Shown here: piece by piece, positions 9,154 through 16,537 of the stretch
How positions within the stretch are numbered: the stretch's first letter is position 1
How the letters are laid out: each line of letters begins with the position of its first letter
From: Lachnospiraceae bacterium
Lineage (GTDB): Bacteria > Bacillota > Clostridia > Lachnospirales > Lachnospiraceae
DNA length: 64,000 nt
NCBI GenBank assembly: GCA_017624235.1
Contig: JAGANL010000039.1
Span: forward strand, 1 to 64,000
Reading direction: 5' to 3'
Notes under the pieces: generated by a model
Told to the model about the DNA's origin: nothing
The model's input: the letters and a program-made list of their open reading frames with translations, nothing else
Database searches by the model: none
Program-made: the position numbers and the translations under genes

Positions 9154-9439
9154 ATGGCAGAAAACAGAAAAGATGTGAAGCTGGCAGCAGAGGATGTCAA
9201 CCGGTCAGAAGCGCCAAACGCGAGCTTTCCATTTTTGAGAATGCCTACAGGGATATGCAGCGCAGGTATGCAGCGCAAGTATGCAGCGCAAGTATGCGCA
9301 GGACATCCGCAATACGATGGAGCTCAGCGTTTCCCTGGAAATAGAAAACCCATTGCACTTTTTCCTGTTGGAGTTGACAGAAAGGGTGTTAATGGGTTGT
9401 TATATATTAGGAGAACGGTTTCCATCAGAGAGGGGATGA
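9154..9439 (+). pseudogene. Degenerate small gene broken by a 13-bp tandem repeat
   Basis: An ATG at 9154 opens MAENRKDVKLAAEDV. Coding-like sequence continues in a second frame (KRELSIFENAYRDMQR), then a third (KYAQDIRNTMELSVSLE through ELTERVLMGCYILGERF) to a TGA at 9437-9439. The second and third frames rejoin exactly if two surplus copies of a 13-bp unit (TATGCAGCGCAAG) at 9254-9292 are removed; one further indel near 9200-9215 is needed to link the start. The end lies only 4 nt from the kinase ATG, so it was an operon member. Family not recognised. Confidence 0.6.
9254..9292. repeat. Three tandem 13-bp repeats
   Basis: Units at 9254-9266, 9267-9279 and 9280-9292 read TATGCAGCGCAGG, TATGCAGCGCAAG and TATGCAGCGCAAG. 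The unit length is not a multiple of three, so gain or loss of a copy shifts the reading frame of the surrounding broken gene. Confidence 0.85.
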
Positions 9440-9443
9440 GGTT

Positions 9444-11951
9444 ATGCGAAAACGTTTTTTGGGCATTGCTTTGGCAATCGGCCTGCTTTCGGGGATTATT
9501 GCGGCAGGTATCTATTACTTCCGGTTTGTTTCCTATATGATTTATGAGGAGAGCGCAAACCATTTATTGGAAATTTATGGTCAGGCAAATCGGTCTCTTC
9601 ATGATCTTGCGACCCATAACTGGAAGGTGATGCGGTTATGGGCTCTTTCTTTACCGGATGTGCAGGAGGAGGAGAAGGTAAAAAAGTATGTGCAGGAATT
9701 ACAGGATGAGATAGGCTTTACGGAATTTTATTTTCTGTCCTGCGAGGGAACTTTTCATACGATTGAGGGAACAGAGGGAAAGCTGGATATGCAGGACAGG
9801 CTCGATCGGCTGATTACGGAGGGAGAGCCTGTGGTGGTAAATTCGGCTTTGTTCGAAACTCCTGGAGTGGTTTTGTTTGCTGTGCCTGCTTCTCAGGGAA
9901 ACTATCAGGGCTTTGAATATGAGTCTATTGCGGTCAGCTTCAGCAGTGGCGAACTGATTGCGGCCATGGATGTTCCTACCTTTGACGGGAGGTCTGACAG
10001 CTATATTGTATATTCGGATGGGCGTGTGCTCATTGATAATACCGACAATCGTGAGCACAGCTTTTATAATTTCGTGAGTATGCTGGAAACCGATTCGGAT
10101 ATGAGTGAAAAGCAGATTGACGGGATACGGCAGGCATTGCAGCAGGGACAGGAGGGTGTTTCTGCCTTTCGTTTGGGGAAGGAAAAGTATTACCTTGTCT
10201 ACGAACCGGTAGACTTTGAGGATTGGATGGTGTTAGGCCTGGTACCGTCTGATGTGGTGAATGCCAGTATGAACAGGCTTCAGACAATCACTTTGGCAGT
10301 AGTGATTGGCATAACGGCAAGTCTGGGTATGGTCCTGCTCGTATTTTTGATTCGACAGAGCCGGAAGAGTCTGGAGAAAAAGGATACAGAAATATTGTAC
10401 AGGGAAGAGCTGTTCAATATGCTGTCCAATAACGTGGATGATATTTTCTGTATTCTGGATGCAGAGGACTTTCAGGTGAATTATGTCAGCCCTAATATAG
10501 AGAAAATTCTGGGAATTTCCGAAAAAGAGGCACGGACAGATATCCGGATCATGGATCGATTGGTTACGGATCAGAATGCTGTCAGGATTCTGGAACAGCT
10601 CCCGAATATGGTACCGGGGCAGAGAGAGGAATGGGAACGGGAGTATGTCCATCAGAAGACCGGTGAGCTTCTTTGGTTTCACAGTCGTATTCTTTGCACG
10701 GAGATTCGTGGAAAGGAGAGGTATATCATTGTCCTGTCGGATTATACGAAGGAACAGAAGGTGAATCAGGCGCTTTACAATGCCATGCAAATGGCCCAAA
10801 GCGCCAATGAGGCCAAGAGTAACTTCCTTGCCAGCATGTCGCATGATATCAGAACTCCTATGAATGCCATTATCGGCTTTTCGACCCTGCTGAACAGGGA
10901 TGCCGGAATACCGGAGAAGGTGAGAAAATACACCCGGAAGATTATCCTTTCCAGTGAGCATCTGCTGGGGCTTCTGAATGATATTCTGGATATGAGTAAA
11001 ATCGAAAGCGGACAGACCTTTTTAAATATCGCAGAATTTGATTTGCTAGAGATGATGGAGGAGGTTTATGCGATTGTCCTGCCGCAGGCCCGGACCAGGA
11101 ATCAGAAGCTGGAAATGAATACGATAGGTATACTTCCTGAACAGGTGCTTGGTGACAAGACAAGACTGAATCAGATTTTACTGAATCTTTTGTCAAATGC
11201 GGTGAAATATACACCGGAAGGAGGCAGAATCGTGTTTACGGTAGAGGGTATGGAAAGAAATGTCCGCAACCATGCGCACCTGCGATTTGTAGTAGCGGAC
11301 AACGGCTACGGTATGAGCGAGGAGTTTCGGAAGATTATTTTTGAGCCGTTTGCCAGAGAGAACACAGAACATATCAGGGAGATCAGGGGAACGGGCCTTG
11401 GAATGGCCATTACAAAAAGCATTGTAGACCTGATGGGCGGTGTGATTTCCATCCAGAGCGCTCCCGGACAGGGAAGTACCTTTACGGTGGAATTAGAGCT
11501 GCAGACCGACGAGGAAGGACATGAGAAGGTGTCGGTGGGAAAGGAACCGATATCCCTGGCAGGACTGCACGTGCTGGCGGTAGAGGATAATGAGATCAAT
11601 GCAGAGATTTTGCAGGAGCTTTTGAATATAGAGAAAGTCACGTGCCAGCTGGCGGTGAATGGGAAGGAAGCACTGGAACAATTCCAAAATTCAAAGCCGG
11701 GTGAATTTGACCTTATTTTCATGGATATTCAGATGCCCGTGATGGATGGTTATGAGGCGACCCGCCGTATCCGGTCGTGCGGACATCCGGATGCAGCGTC
11801 TGTTCCTATCATTGCCATGACGGCCAATGCGTTTGAAGAGGATGTGAAGAGGGCACTGGAAGCAGGGATGAATGCCCATACATCCAAGCCGGTGAATATG
11901 GAAAAGCTGAAAAATATCATAGCCGGGGTGATAGCAAAGGAAAGCTTATAG
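9444..11951 (+). CDS. Hybrid sensor histidine kinase (sensor-PAS-HisKA-HATPase-REC)
   Basis: 835 aa. TM1 about 5-27, an extracellular sensor region to about 280, TM2 about 283-305, a PAS domain (DIFCILDAEDFQVNYVSPNIE) about 325-430, HisKA with the phospho-His in FLASMSHDIRTPMNAIIGF (about 468), HATPase_c with LLNLLSNAVKYTPEGG, DNGYGM and GTGLGMAITK, then a receiver domain with VLAVEDNEINAEIL and phospho-Asp in LIFMDIQMPVMDGYE (about 760). It signals through the separate Hpt protein at 8749. No response regulator with an output domain lies nearby. The ATG at 9444 follows AGGGGATGAGG. Confidence 0.93.
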   Translation: MRKRFLGIALAIGLLSGIIAAGIYYFRFVSYMIYEESANHLLEIYGQANRSLHDLATHNWKVMRLWALSLPDVQEEEKVKKYVQELQDEIGFTEFYFLSCEGTFHTIEGTEGKLDMQDRLDRLITEGEPVVVNSALFETPGVVLFAVPASQGNYQGFEYESIAVSFSSGELIAAMDVPTFDGRSDSYIVYSDGRVLIDNTDNREHSFYNFVSMLETDSDMSEKQIDGIRQALQQGQEGVSAFRLGKEKYYLVYEPVDFEDWMVLGLVPSDVVNASMNRLQTITLAVVIGITASLGMVLLVFLIRQSRKSLEKKDTEILYREELFNMLSNNVDDIFCILDAEDFQVNYVSPNIEKILGISEKEARTDIRIMDRLVTDQNAVRILEQLPNMVPGQREEWEREYVHQKTGELLWFHSRILCTEIRGKERYIIVLSDYTKEQKVNQALYNAMQMAQSANEAKSNFLASMSHDIRTPMNAIIGFSTLLNRDAGIPEKVRKYTRKIILSSEHLLGLLNDILDMSKIESGQTFLNIAEFDLLEMMEEVYAIVLPQARTRNQKLEMNTIGILPEQVLGDKTRLNQILLNLLSNAVKYTPEGGRIVFTVEGMERNVRNHAHLRFVVADNGYGMSEEFRKIIFEPFARENTEHIREIRGTGLGMAITKSIVDLMGGVISIQSAPGQGSTFTVELELQTDEEGHEKVSVGKEPISLAGLHVLAVEDNEINAEILQELLNIEKVTCQLAVNGKEALEQFQNSKPGEFDLIFMDIQMPVMDGYEATRRIRSCGHPDAASVPIIAMTANAFEEDVKRALEAGMNAHTSKPVNMEKLKNIIAGVIAKESL

Positions 11952-11981
11952 ATAGCTCATAAAAATATCATGGCTTTGGTG

Positions 11982-12010
11982 TTGAAGTCCCTTTTTTTTG
12001 GTGTTATAAT
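11982..12010 (+). promoter_or_regulatory. Predicted promoter of the second chemoreceptor
   Basis: TTGAAG (11982-11987) and a perfect TATAAT (12005-12010) with 17-bp spacing, in the gap between the hybrid kinase and the chemoreceptor gene. The transcript would start about 25 nt before the ATG at 12042. Confidence 0.65.
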
Positions 12011-12041
12011 ATCTGCTATGATATGGTTGGGAGGAAAGAGT

Positions 12042-13310
12042 ATGAAGAAAGTTATAAGTGCAATTCAGGATAAAACAATCCGGGAAAAACTGGTACATAT
12101 TTTTACGATTATCGGAATTATTTTCTTACTGAATACTGTCATAGCAGTTGTCAGCCTGCTCAGCGCAGGGAGGATTATTACTTCGCTATTGATTCTGATT
12201 ATTTCAGGTTTGGGAATCTCCTTTATTGTTCGTCTGGTCGGCGTGGTGTCAAAGGTGATTGTGGATCCGCTGATGGAGCTGAAGGATGCGGTGAACGACA
12301 TTTCCTCCGGCAAGCTGGACATTGCAGTAAGCTATGAATCGAAGGATGAAATCGGTGATGTGGCAGACAGCTTCCGCCAGACCATTTCCATGCTGCGCAT
12401 GATTATCGGAGATCTGAACGAGATTGTGGCAGAATTTGCCAAGGGAAATTTCAATGTCAGAAGTCAGTGCAGAGATGCCTATGTGGGAGAATTTCAGACC
12501 TTATTTCAGGGGCTGGTTCGCATGGCAACCGCACTTAGCCAGACACTGGAGGATATTCAGGAATCAGCGGATCAGGTAGCATCAGGTTCCTCGCAGTTGG
12601 CCGAAAGCTCACAGGGGCTGGCAGAGGGTGCAGCTGATCAGGCTTCGGCAGTAGAAAAGCTGTTGGCAACCGTAACAGAGGTTACAGAACAGGTTACCGA
12701 AAACAGCAAGTCTACGGATAAGGCACATGATAAAGCAAAGATTGTCGGTATGGAGGCTGGAAACAGCCGTAAGAAGATAGAGGAAATGACTGTGGCTATG
12801 CAGAGAATTTCAGAAACCACGGATGAGATTGAAAAGGTCATTGCGGATATCGAAAGCATTGCGGAACAGACGAACCTGCTGTCCTTAAATGCTTCGATTG
12901 AAGCGGCAAGAGCAGGAGAAGCAGGAAGAGGATTTGCTGTTGTCGCAGATCAGATTCGTAATCTGGCCGAGGAAAGCGCCCAGTCTGCAGCCGCTTCTAG
13001 AGAAATGCTGGAAAATTGTAAGAAGGAAGTGGTAATCGGTAACCGTACGACGGAGGATACGGCAGTCGCATTGAATCGGGTTATTGATGAGCTGGACGGT
13101 ATCATTCAGGAGGTAGCCAATATTCGTGTGGCTTCCGACAGACAGGCTGTTTCCGTCCGGGAAATGGAAACAGGTGTAGAACAGATCAATGGTGTTATTC
13201 AGAATAATTCCGCGGCTTCTGAGGAAACATCGGCGACCAGCGAGGAGCTGTCGGCCTCTGCGGAAAGTCTGGATACCCTGATCAATCGTTTCCAGCTGCG
13301 TAGGGATTGA
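12042..13310 (+). CDS. Methyl-accepting chemotaxis protein lacking an extracellular domain
   Basis: 422 aa. Two hydrophobic segments at about 18-41 and 44-68 are almost back to back, so there is no room for an extracellular ligand domain. HAMP follows ([13 protein letters not shown], then [14 protein letters not shown]), then a long signalling coil with the tip [19 protein letters not shown] and [18 protein letters not shown]. It may sense membrane or cytoplasmic state, or associate with another receptor. The ATG at 12042 is chosen over an upstream in-frame start because GGGAGGAAAG lies just before it. The stop overlaps the TTG of the next gene. Confidence 0.9.
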   Translation: MKKVISAIQDKTIREKLVHIFTIIGIIFLLNTVIAVVSLLSAGRIITSLLILIISGLGISFIVRLVGVVSKVIVDPLMELKDAVNDISSGKLDIAVSYESKDEIGDVADSFRQTISMLRMIIGDLNEIVAEFAKGNFNVRSQCRDAYVGEFQTLFQGLVRMATALSQTLEDIQESADQVASGSSQLAESSQGLAEGAADQASAVEKLLATVTEVTEQVTENSKSTDKAHDKAKIVGMEAGNSRKKIEEMTVAMQRISETTDEIEKVIADIESIAEQTNLLSLNASIEAARAGEAGRGFAVVADQIRNLAEESAQSAAASREMLENCKKEVVIGNRTTEDTAVALNRVIDELDGIIQEVANIRVASDRQAVSVREMETGVEQINGVIQNNSAASEETSATSEELSASAESLDTLINRFQLRRD

Positions 13311-13981
13311 GCCGCAAAGGAATAAGCGGGAGTACGCTGAAGCTTTTTGCAACCGTAACGATGCTTATAGACCACATTGGAGTGACTTTTTTTCCGGAAG
13401 ATAAGCTTTGGAGGATTATCGGCAGAATTGCTTTTCCGATTTTTGTCTTTTTTCTGACAGAAGGCTTTTGTTATACACATAATAAGCAAAAATATGTATG
13501 CCGCCTTGCGGTGTTTGCCTTGCTTTCGGAGCTGCCTTTTAATCTGGTCATCAGGCGTGAGCTGTGGGACTGGTCATTTCGACATCAGAATGTTCTGCTT
13601 ACGATGCTCTTTGGCTTTTTGACCATCTGGGCACTGGATGAGGTGATTCGGAGGTCATCCGACCGGGTCTGGCAGACATCCTGCGGTATTCTGATCGTAT
13701 CCTGCGGAATGCTTCTGGCGCAATGGTGTCGGACAGATTACAGGGAATATGGTGTGTTGGCGATTGTGGTGATGTATCTGCTGAGAAGAAATCGTATTCT
13801 GCAGGTGCTGGGAGGCTGTCTGACTCTGGGGTTCATGGGGGATCTGGAATGGTATTGTCTGCTGGCGGTAGTGCCGCTCTTGCTTTATGATGGAAGAAAA
13901 GGGTTATCCATCAAATATTTTTTCTATTTTTTCTATCCGCTGCACTTTCTGCTTCTGGCCGGATTCGCTGCCGTGTTTTAA
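13307..13981 (+). CDS. TraX family membrane protein
   Basis: 224 aa with about six or seven hydrophobic segments. The N-terminus ([21 protein letters not shown], split by the family core LKLxA..TMLIDHIG) is diagnostic for TraX, a family named for F-pilin acetylation but common as a lone chromosomal membrane protein in Firmicutes, where it is a putative acyltransferase-like protein of unknown role. The start is TTG at 13307, overlapping the chemoreceptor stop in TTGA, which implies translational coupling; a weak GTAGGGA lies just upstream. No conjugation genes are nearby, so a role in pilus modification is unlikely. Confidence 0.8.
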   Translation: MSRKGISGSTLKLFATVTMLIDHIGVTFFPEDKLWRIIGRIAFPIFVFFLTEGFCYTHNKQKYVCRLAVFALLSELPFNLVIRRELWDWSFRHQNVLLTMLFGFLTIWALDEVIRRSSDRVWQTSCGILIVSCGMLLAQWCRTDYREYGVLAIVVMYLLRRNRILQVLGGCLTLGFMGDLEWYCLLAVVPLLLYDGRKGLSIKYFFYFFYPLHFLLLAGFAAVF

Positions 13982-14053
13982 AAAGAAAAAGTTTTTGTGA
14001 ATAAAAAAATTTTCGCATGGCATACTAACTAGGGAAAAGGAGGGTGACAGCAT

Positions 14054-14260
14054 ATGAGAGCCTTAGATTATACGGCACTTACCGTTGCGATTGTGGGTGC
14101 AGTAGTATGGGGATTGGTTGGACTTTTCAATTTCAATCTCGTTTCCTTTTTGTTTGGAAGTATGACATGGTTGTCAAGAATTGTATATATTGTGGTCGGA
14201 ATCTGCGGACTTTATACACTGACCTTTTACGGACGTATAGGGGACAGCACAGAGGATTAA
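14054..14260 (+). CDS. DUF378 domain small membrane protein
   Basis: 68 aa, two transmembrane segments (about 7-29 and 38-58) with the family pattern ALTVAIVGAVVWGLVGLFNFN and RIVYIVVGICGLY (each within one helix). DUF378 proteins are small inner-membrane proteins of unknown function. AAGGAGGGTGA precedes the ATG. The gene stands alone and is followed by a strong terminator. Confidence 0.9.
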   Translation: MRALDYTALTVAIVGAVVWGLVGLFNFNLVSFLFGSMTWLSRIVYIVVGICGLYTLTFYGRIGDSTED

Positions 14261-14275
14261 AGATCATGATAACAG

Positions 14276-14315
14276 AAAAAGCGCAGGCTGATTTATTTTT
14301 CAGTCCGCGCTTTTT
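14276..14315. terminator. Bidirectional terminator between DUF378 gene and the dehydrogenase gene
   Basis: The outer stem AAAAAGCGC / GCGCTTTTT continues inward through GGCTGA / TCAGTC with one mismatch, around a short T-rich loop. A and T runs on the two sides let it work for both convergent genes. Confidence 0.8.
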
Positions 14316-14357
14316 GCTTGCGAAGCTCGCTTTACGTGTCAATATCACAGGAAAAAA

Positions 14358-15353
14358 TCAGTGAAGGATCCAGGGATTTTCCGGATAGCTGGTCTTGCCG
14401 TCTGCAAACATGCGGCAGCTCTCCAGAGAGTGTTCCACCATGTCGGAGACTGCCTTGTCCGTATAGAAGGCGGTGTGAGGCATTAAAATGACATTCGGCA
14501 TTGCATTCAGGATTGCCATCTGTCTGTGTCCGACAATTTCCATCTTCTTATCACGGTAATAGATCAGCCGGTCACCGTCGATGACATCCAGAGCAGCTCC
14601 GTAAAGCTTGCCGCTTTCCAGGGCGTCAATCAGGTCATCGGTCTGAATCAGATCACCGCGGGCGGTATTGATCAGGGTGACACCGTCCTTCATTTTAGCG
14701 AGAGATGCGTGGTTGATCATATTCTGGTTTTCCGGTGTGGAAGGAACATGAAGGGTGATGATATCCGATTTTGCATACAGAGTATCCAAATCTACATATT
14801 CCACGACAGAGTCCAGTTCCCTGTTTGGATATTTGTCAAAGGCATAGATTTTGCAGCCGAAGCCGGATAAATGTCTTGCAACCGTAGCGCCAATCTTGCC
14901 GGTTCCGATAATGCCGACCGTCAGGAACGGGAGCTCCTTTCCGCGGTGTCCGGGAAGCGTGTAATCCTGTCCTATGCTGCGCAGGGTAATGCTTTTCACC
15001 TTCCGCAGCACCATGAGCATCAGCATGATGGCATAATCCGCGACACTGGAGGGGGCATAGCTGACATTTGCCAGAACGATTCCTTCCTTTGCAGCCGCTT
15101 CGCGGTCCATGTGCTCATAACCGATGGTACGGGTAGAGATGAAGCGGATGCCAAGCTCCTGATAGCGTTTCATCATTTCAGCAGTGATGGGTGTTTCCGT
15201 AATGATGCTCAGGGCATCATAGCCGGCAGCAAGATCACAGGTTTCCGGGGTCGGAGATTCTTCGGTATAGCCAATCTCCAAATCGTATTTCGGGATAAAT
15301 TCCTGAAAAAAGATGTCTTCGTCTTTGCGATAATTATAAACAAATACTTTCAT
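14358..15353 (-). CDS. D-isomer-specific 2-hydroxyacid dehydrogenase (D-lactate dehydrogenase type)
   Basis: 331 aa. It reduces a 2-keto acid (pyruvate is likely) with NADH to the D-hydroxy acid. The Rossmann dinucleotide site is GIIGTGKIG (about 148-155); the substrate-binding Arg is R232 in NTARGDL; the catalytic His is H293 in MPHTAFYT. The usual catalytic Glu of the DVxExE stretch is replaced by Asp259 (DVIDGD), a conservative change worth noting. The similarity to VanH/D-lactate dehydrogenases is strong, and no van genes are adjacent, so a fermentative role is more likely. It is a single gene, with an AAAGGAGTGTTTTGAC leader upstream of the start. Confidence 0.9.
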   Translation of the reverse strand: MKVFVYNYRKDEDIFFQEFIPKYDLEIGYTEESPTPETCDLAAGYDALSIITETPITAEMMKRYQELGIRFISTRTIGYEHMDREAAAKEGIVLANVSYAPSSVADYAIMLMLMVLRKVKSITLRSIGQDYTLPGHRGKELPFLTVGIIGTGKIGATVARHLSGFGCKIYAFDKYPNRELDSVVEYVDLDTLYAKSDIITLHVPSTPENQNMINHASLAKMKDGVTLINTARGDLIQTDDLIDALESGKLYGAALDVIDGDRLIYYRDKKMEIVGHRQMAILNAMPNVILMPHTAFYTDKAVSDMVEHSLESCRMFADGKTSYPENPWILH

Positions 15354-15402
15354 GTCAAAACACTCCTTTGTATCAAAATTAAAGCACTTTTAGAAGCGAA
15401 TG

Positions 15403-16251
15403 TCAAATTGTGGAAGCGTTTTTGCGCTTTTGTGCTGGGGTGCAGCCGTAGGTCCTTTTAAACAGTTTCATAAAGAGCTTGTAATTGGTAAAACCGTTTC
15501 TCTCCAACAGCTCGGTAACGGTATAGTCGGTTTCCAACAGCTCCCTGTGAAAATGCTGCAGACGGACAGAATTGACATATTCCAAAAAGGTCATACCCAT
15601 ATAGCGCTTAAAGAAGCGGCAGAAATAGGCAGGATCCAGTGAAGCGGCTGCCGCGCCGTCCTGTAGCGTGATGGGTTTAGGATAGTGCTTTCTGACATAT
15701 TCCATAATGCCCTGTAGCCGTTTCAGATTGCGTTCCGTGCGGATGCGCACGGCACTGCTGACCTCGACACGGTAGTCACGTAAAAGCAGAAACAGAAGGT
15801 CATAGAGCAGACTGTTAAATTTCAGGAACAGCTCGATGCTCTGTTTGGGATACTGCCTGTAATACAGATACATCTGGCGCAGAAGCTGGGTGACAGCAGC
15901 GGCCTGTGGGGCAGAAAAATCTCCTTCAAAGCGGAGAGAATCGTATTCGGGTATGGCGGCAGAAAGAAAGCGGTGCGGAATCTGCAGCAGGATGACCGTG
16001 GTCTTTTCCCGACAGTGGGTCGAATGGATTTCTCTGGAATTGATGATATAAAAGTCGCCGGCAGAGAGCAGGGCGGATCGATCCGCCAGAGTCACTTCCA
16101 TGCGTCCTTTTTCTATCATGACGATTTCCAGGGAATTGTGCCAGTGGTTAGTGACAAGCGTGTCATATGCTTCGTAGGGCAAAAACCAAACCGGTAGATT
16201 TCCGGTCAGTTGGACTTCTTCATGCAGATAGGAGGATGTTTGTTTTCCCAT
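15403..16251 (-). CDS. AraC family regulator beside the GH3 gene
   Basis: About 282 aa. N-terminal cupin-type sensing domain (NHWHNSLEIVMIEKGRMEV, then SAGDFYIINSREIHST), C-terminal AraC domain (ITLQDGAAAASLDPAYFCRFF and VTELLERNGFTNYKLFMKLF). The start MGKQTSSYL at 16251 follows AAAGGAGC; the open frame upstream is produced by a palindrome in the leader and is unlikely to be coding. Divergent from the GH3 beta-glucosidase, which it probably regulates in response to an intracellular sugar. Confidence 0.88.
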   Translation of the reverse strand: MGKQTSSYLHEEVQLTGNLPVWFLPYEAYDTLVTNHWHNSLEIVMIEKGRMEVTLADRSALLSAGDFYIINSREIHSTHCREKTTVILLQIPHRFLSAAIPEYDSLRFEGDFSAPQAAAVTQLLRQMYLYYRQYPKQSIELFLKFNSLLYDLLFLLLRDYRVEVSSAVRIRTERNLKRLQGIMEYVRKHYPKPITLQDGAAAASLDPAYFCRFFKRYMGMTFLEYVNSVRLQHFHRELLETDYTVTELLERNGFTNYKLFMKLFKRTYGCTPAQKRKNASTI

Positions 16252-16265
16252 GGCAGCTCCTTTGT

Positions 16266-16327
16266 GGTAACATCCAGGCCCATGCCGGTTTGCGTCCTCC
16301 CACACCGGCATGGGCCTGGATGTTACC
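16266..16327. repeat. Perfect 24-bp inverted repeat in the AraC/GH3 intergenic region
   Basis: Arms 16266-16289 and 16304-16327 are exact complements (outermost bases GGTAACATCC and GGATGTTACC) around a 14-nt loop. It is GC-rich, unlike the AT-rich surroundings, and lies 4 nt from the AAAGGAG of the AraC gene, so it would form a hairpin in that gene's 5' leader. On the plus strand it is followed by TTTTTCTTCTTT, so it could also end plus-strand transcripts. The remaining gap to 16537 shows no other clear feature. Confidence 0.85.
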
Positions 16328-16537
16328 TTTTTCTTCTTTGTAATCATTTTCCAAATAGGATTGGATAATTTTATTATGAAAAGGAAAGGCGAAAAAGTCA
16401 ATATTGACCTATAAATAAGTCATAAAAGGAGATAGGAAAGAAGCTGGTGCATTGTTATACTGATGTTGACAAAAGGCACAGGCTACGGAAGAGAAAGCAT
16501 TGGGCAGAGAAAATGGAAGGGAAAAAGGAGAATGGGA

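Noticed and set aside
10233..10961. 242-aa minus-strand frame antisense to the hybrid kinase
   Set aside because: Fully inside a strongly supported kinase gene in the codon-mirrored frame, His- and Arg-rich as typical of shadows, with no recognisable domain.
16252..16401. N-terminal extension of the AraC protein through the 24-bp palindrome
   Set aside because: The translated stretch is not AraC-like and the internal ATG at 16251 has a good AAAGGAGC; the open frame is a by-product of the palindrome.
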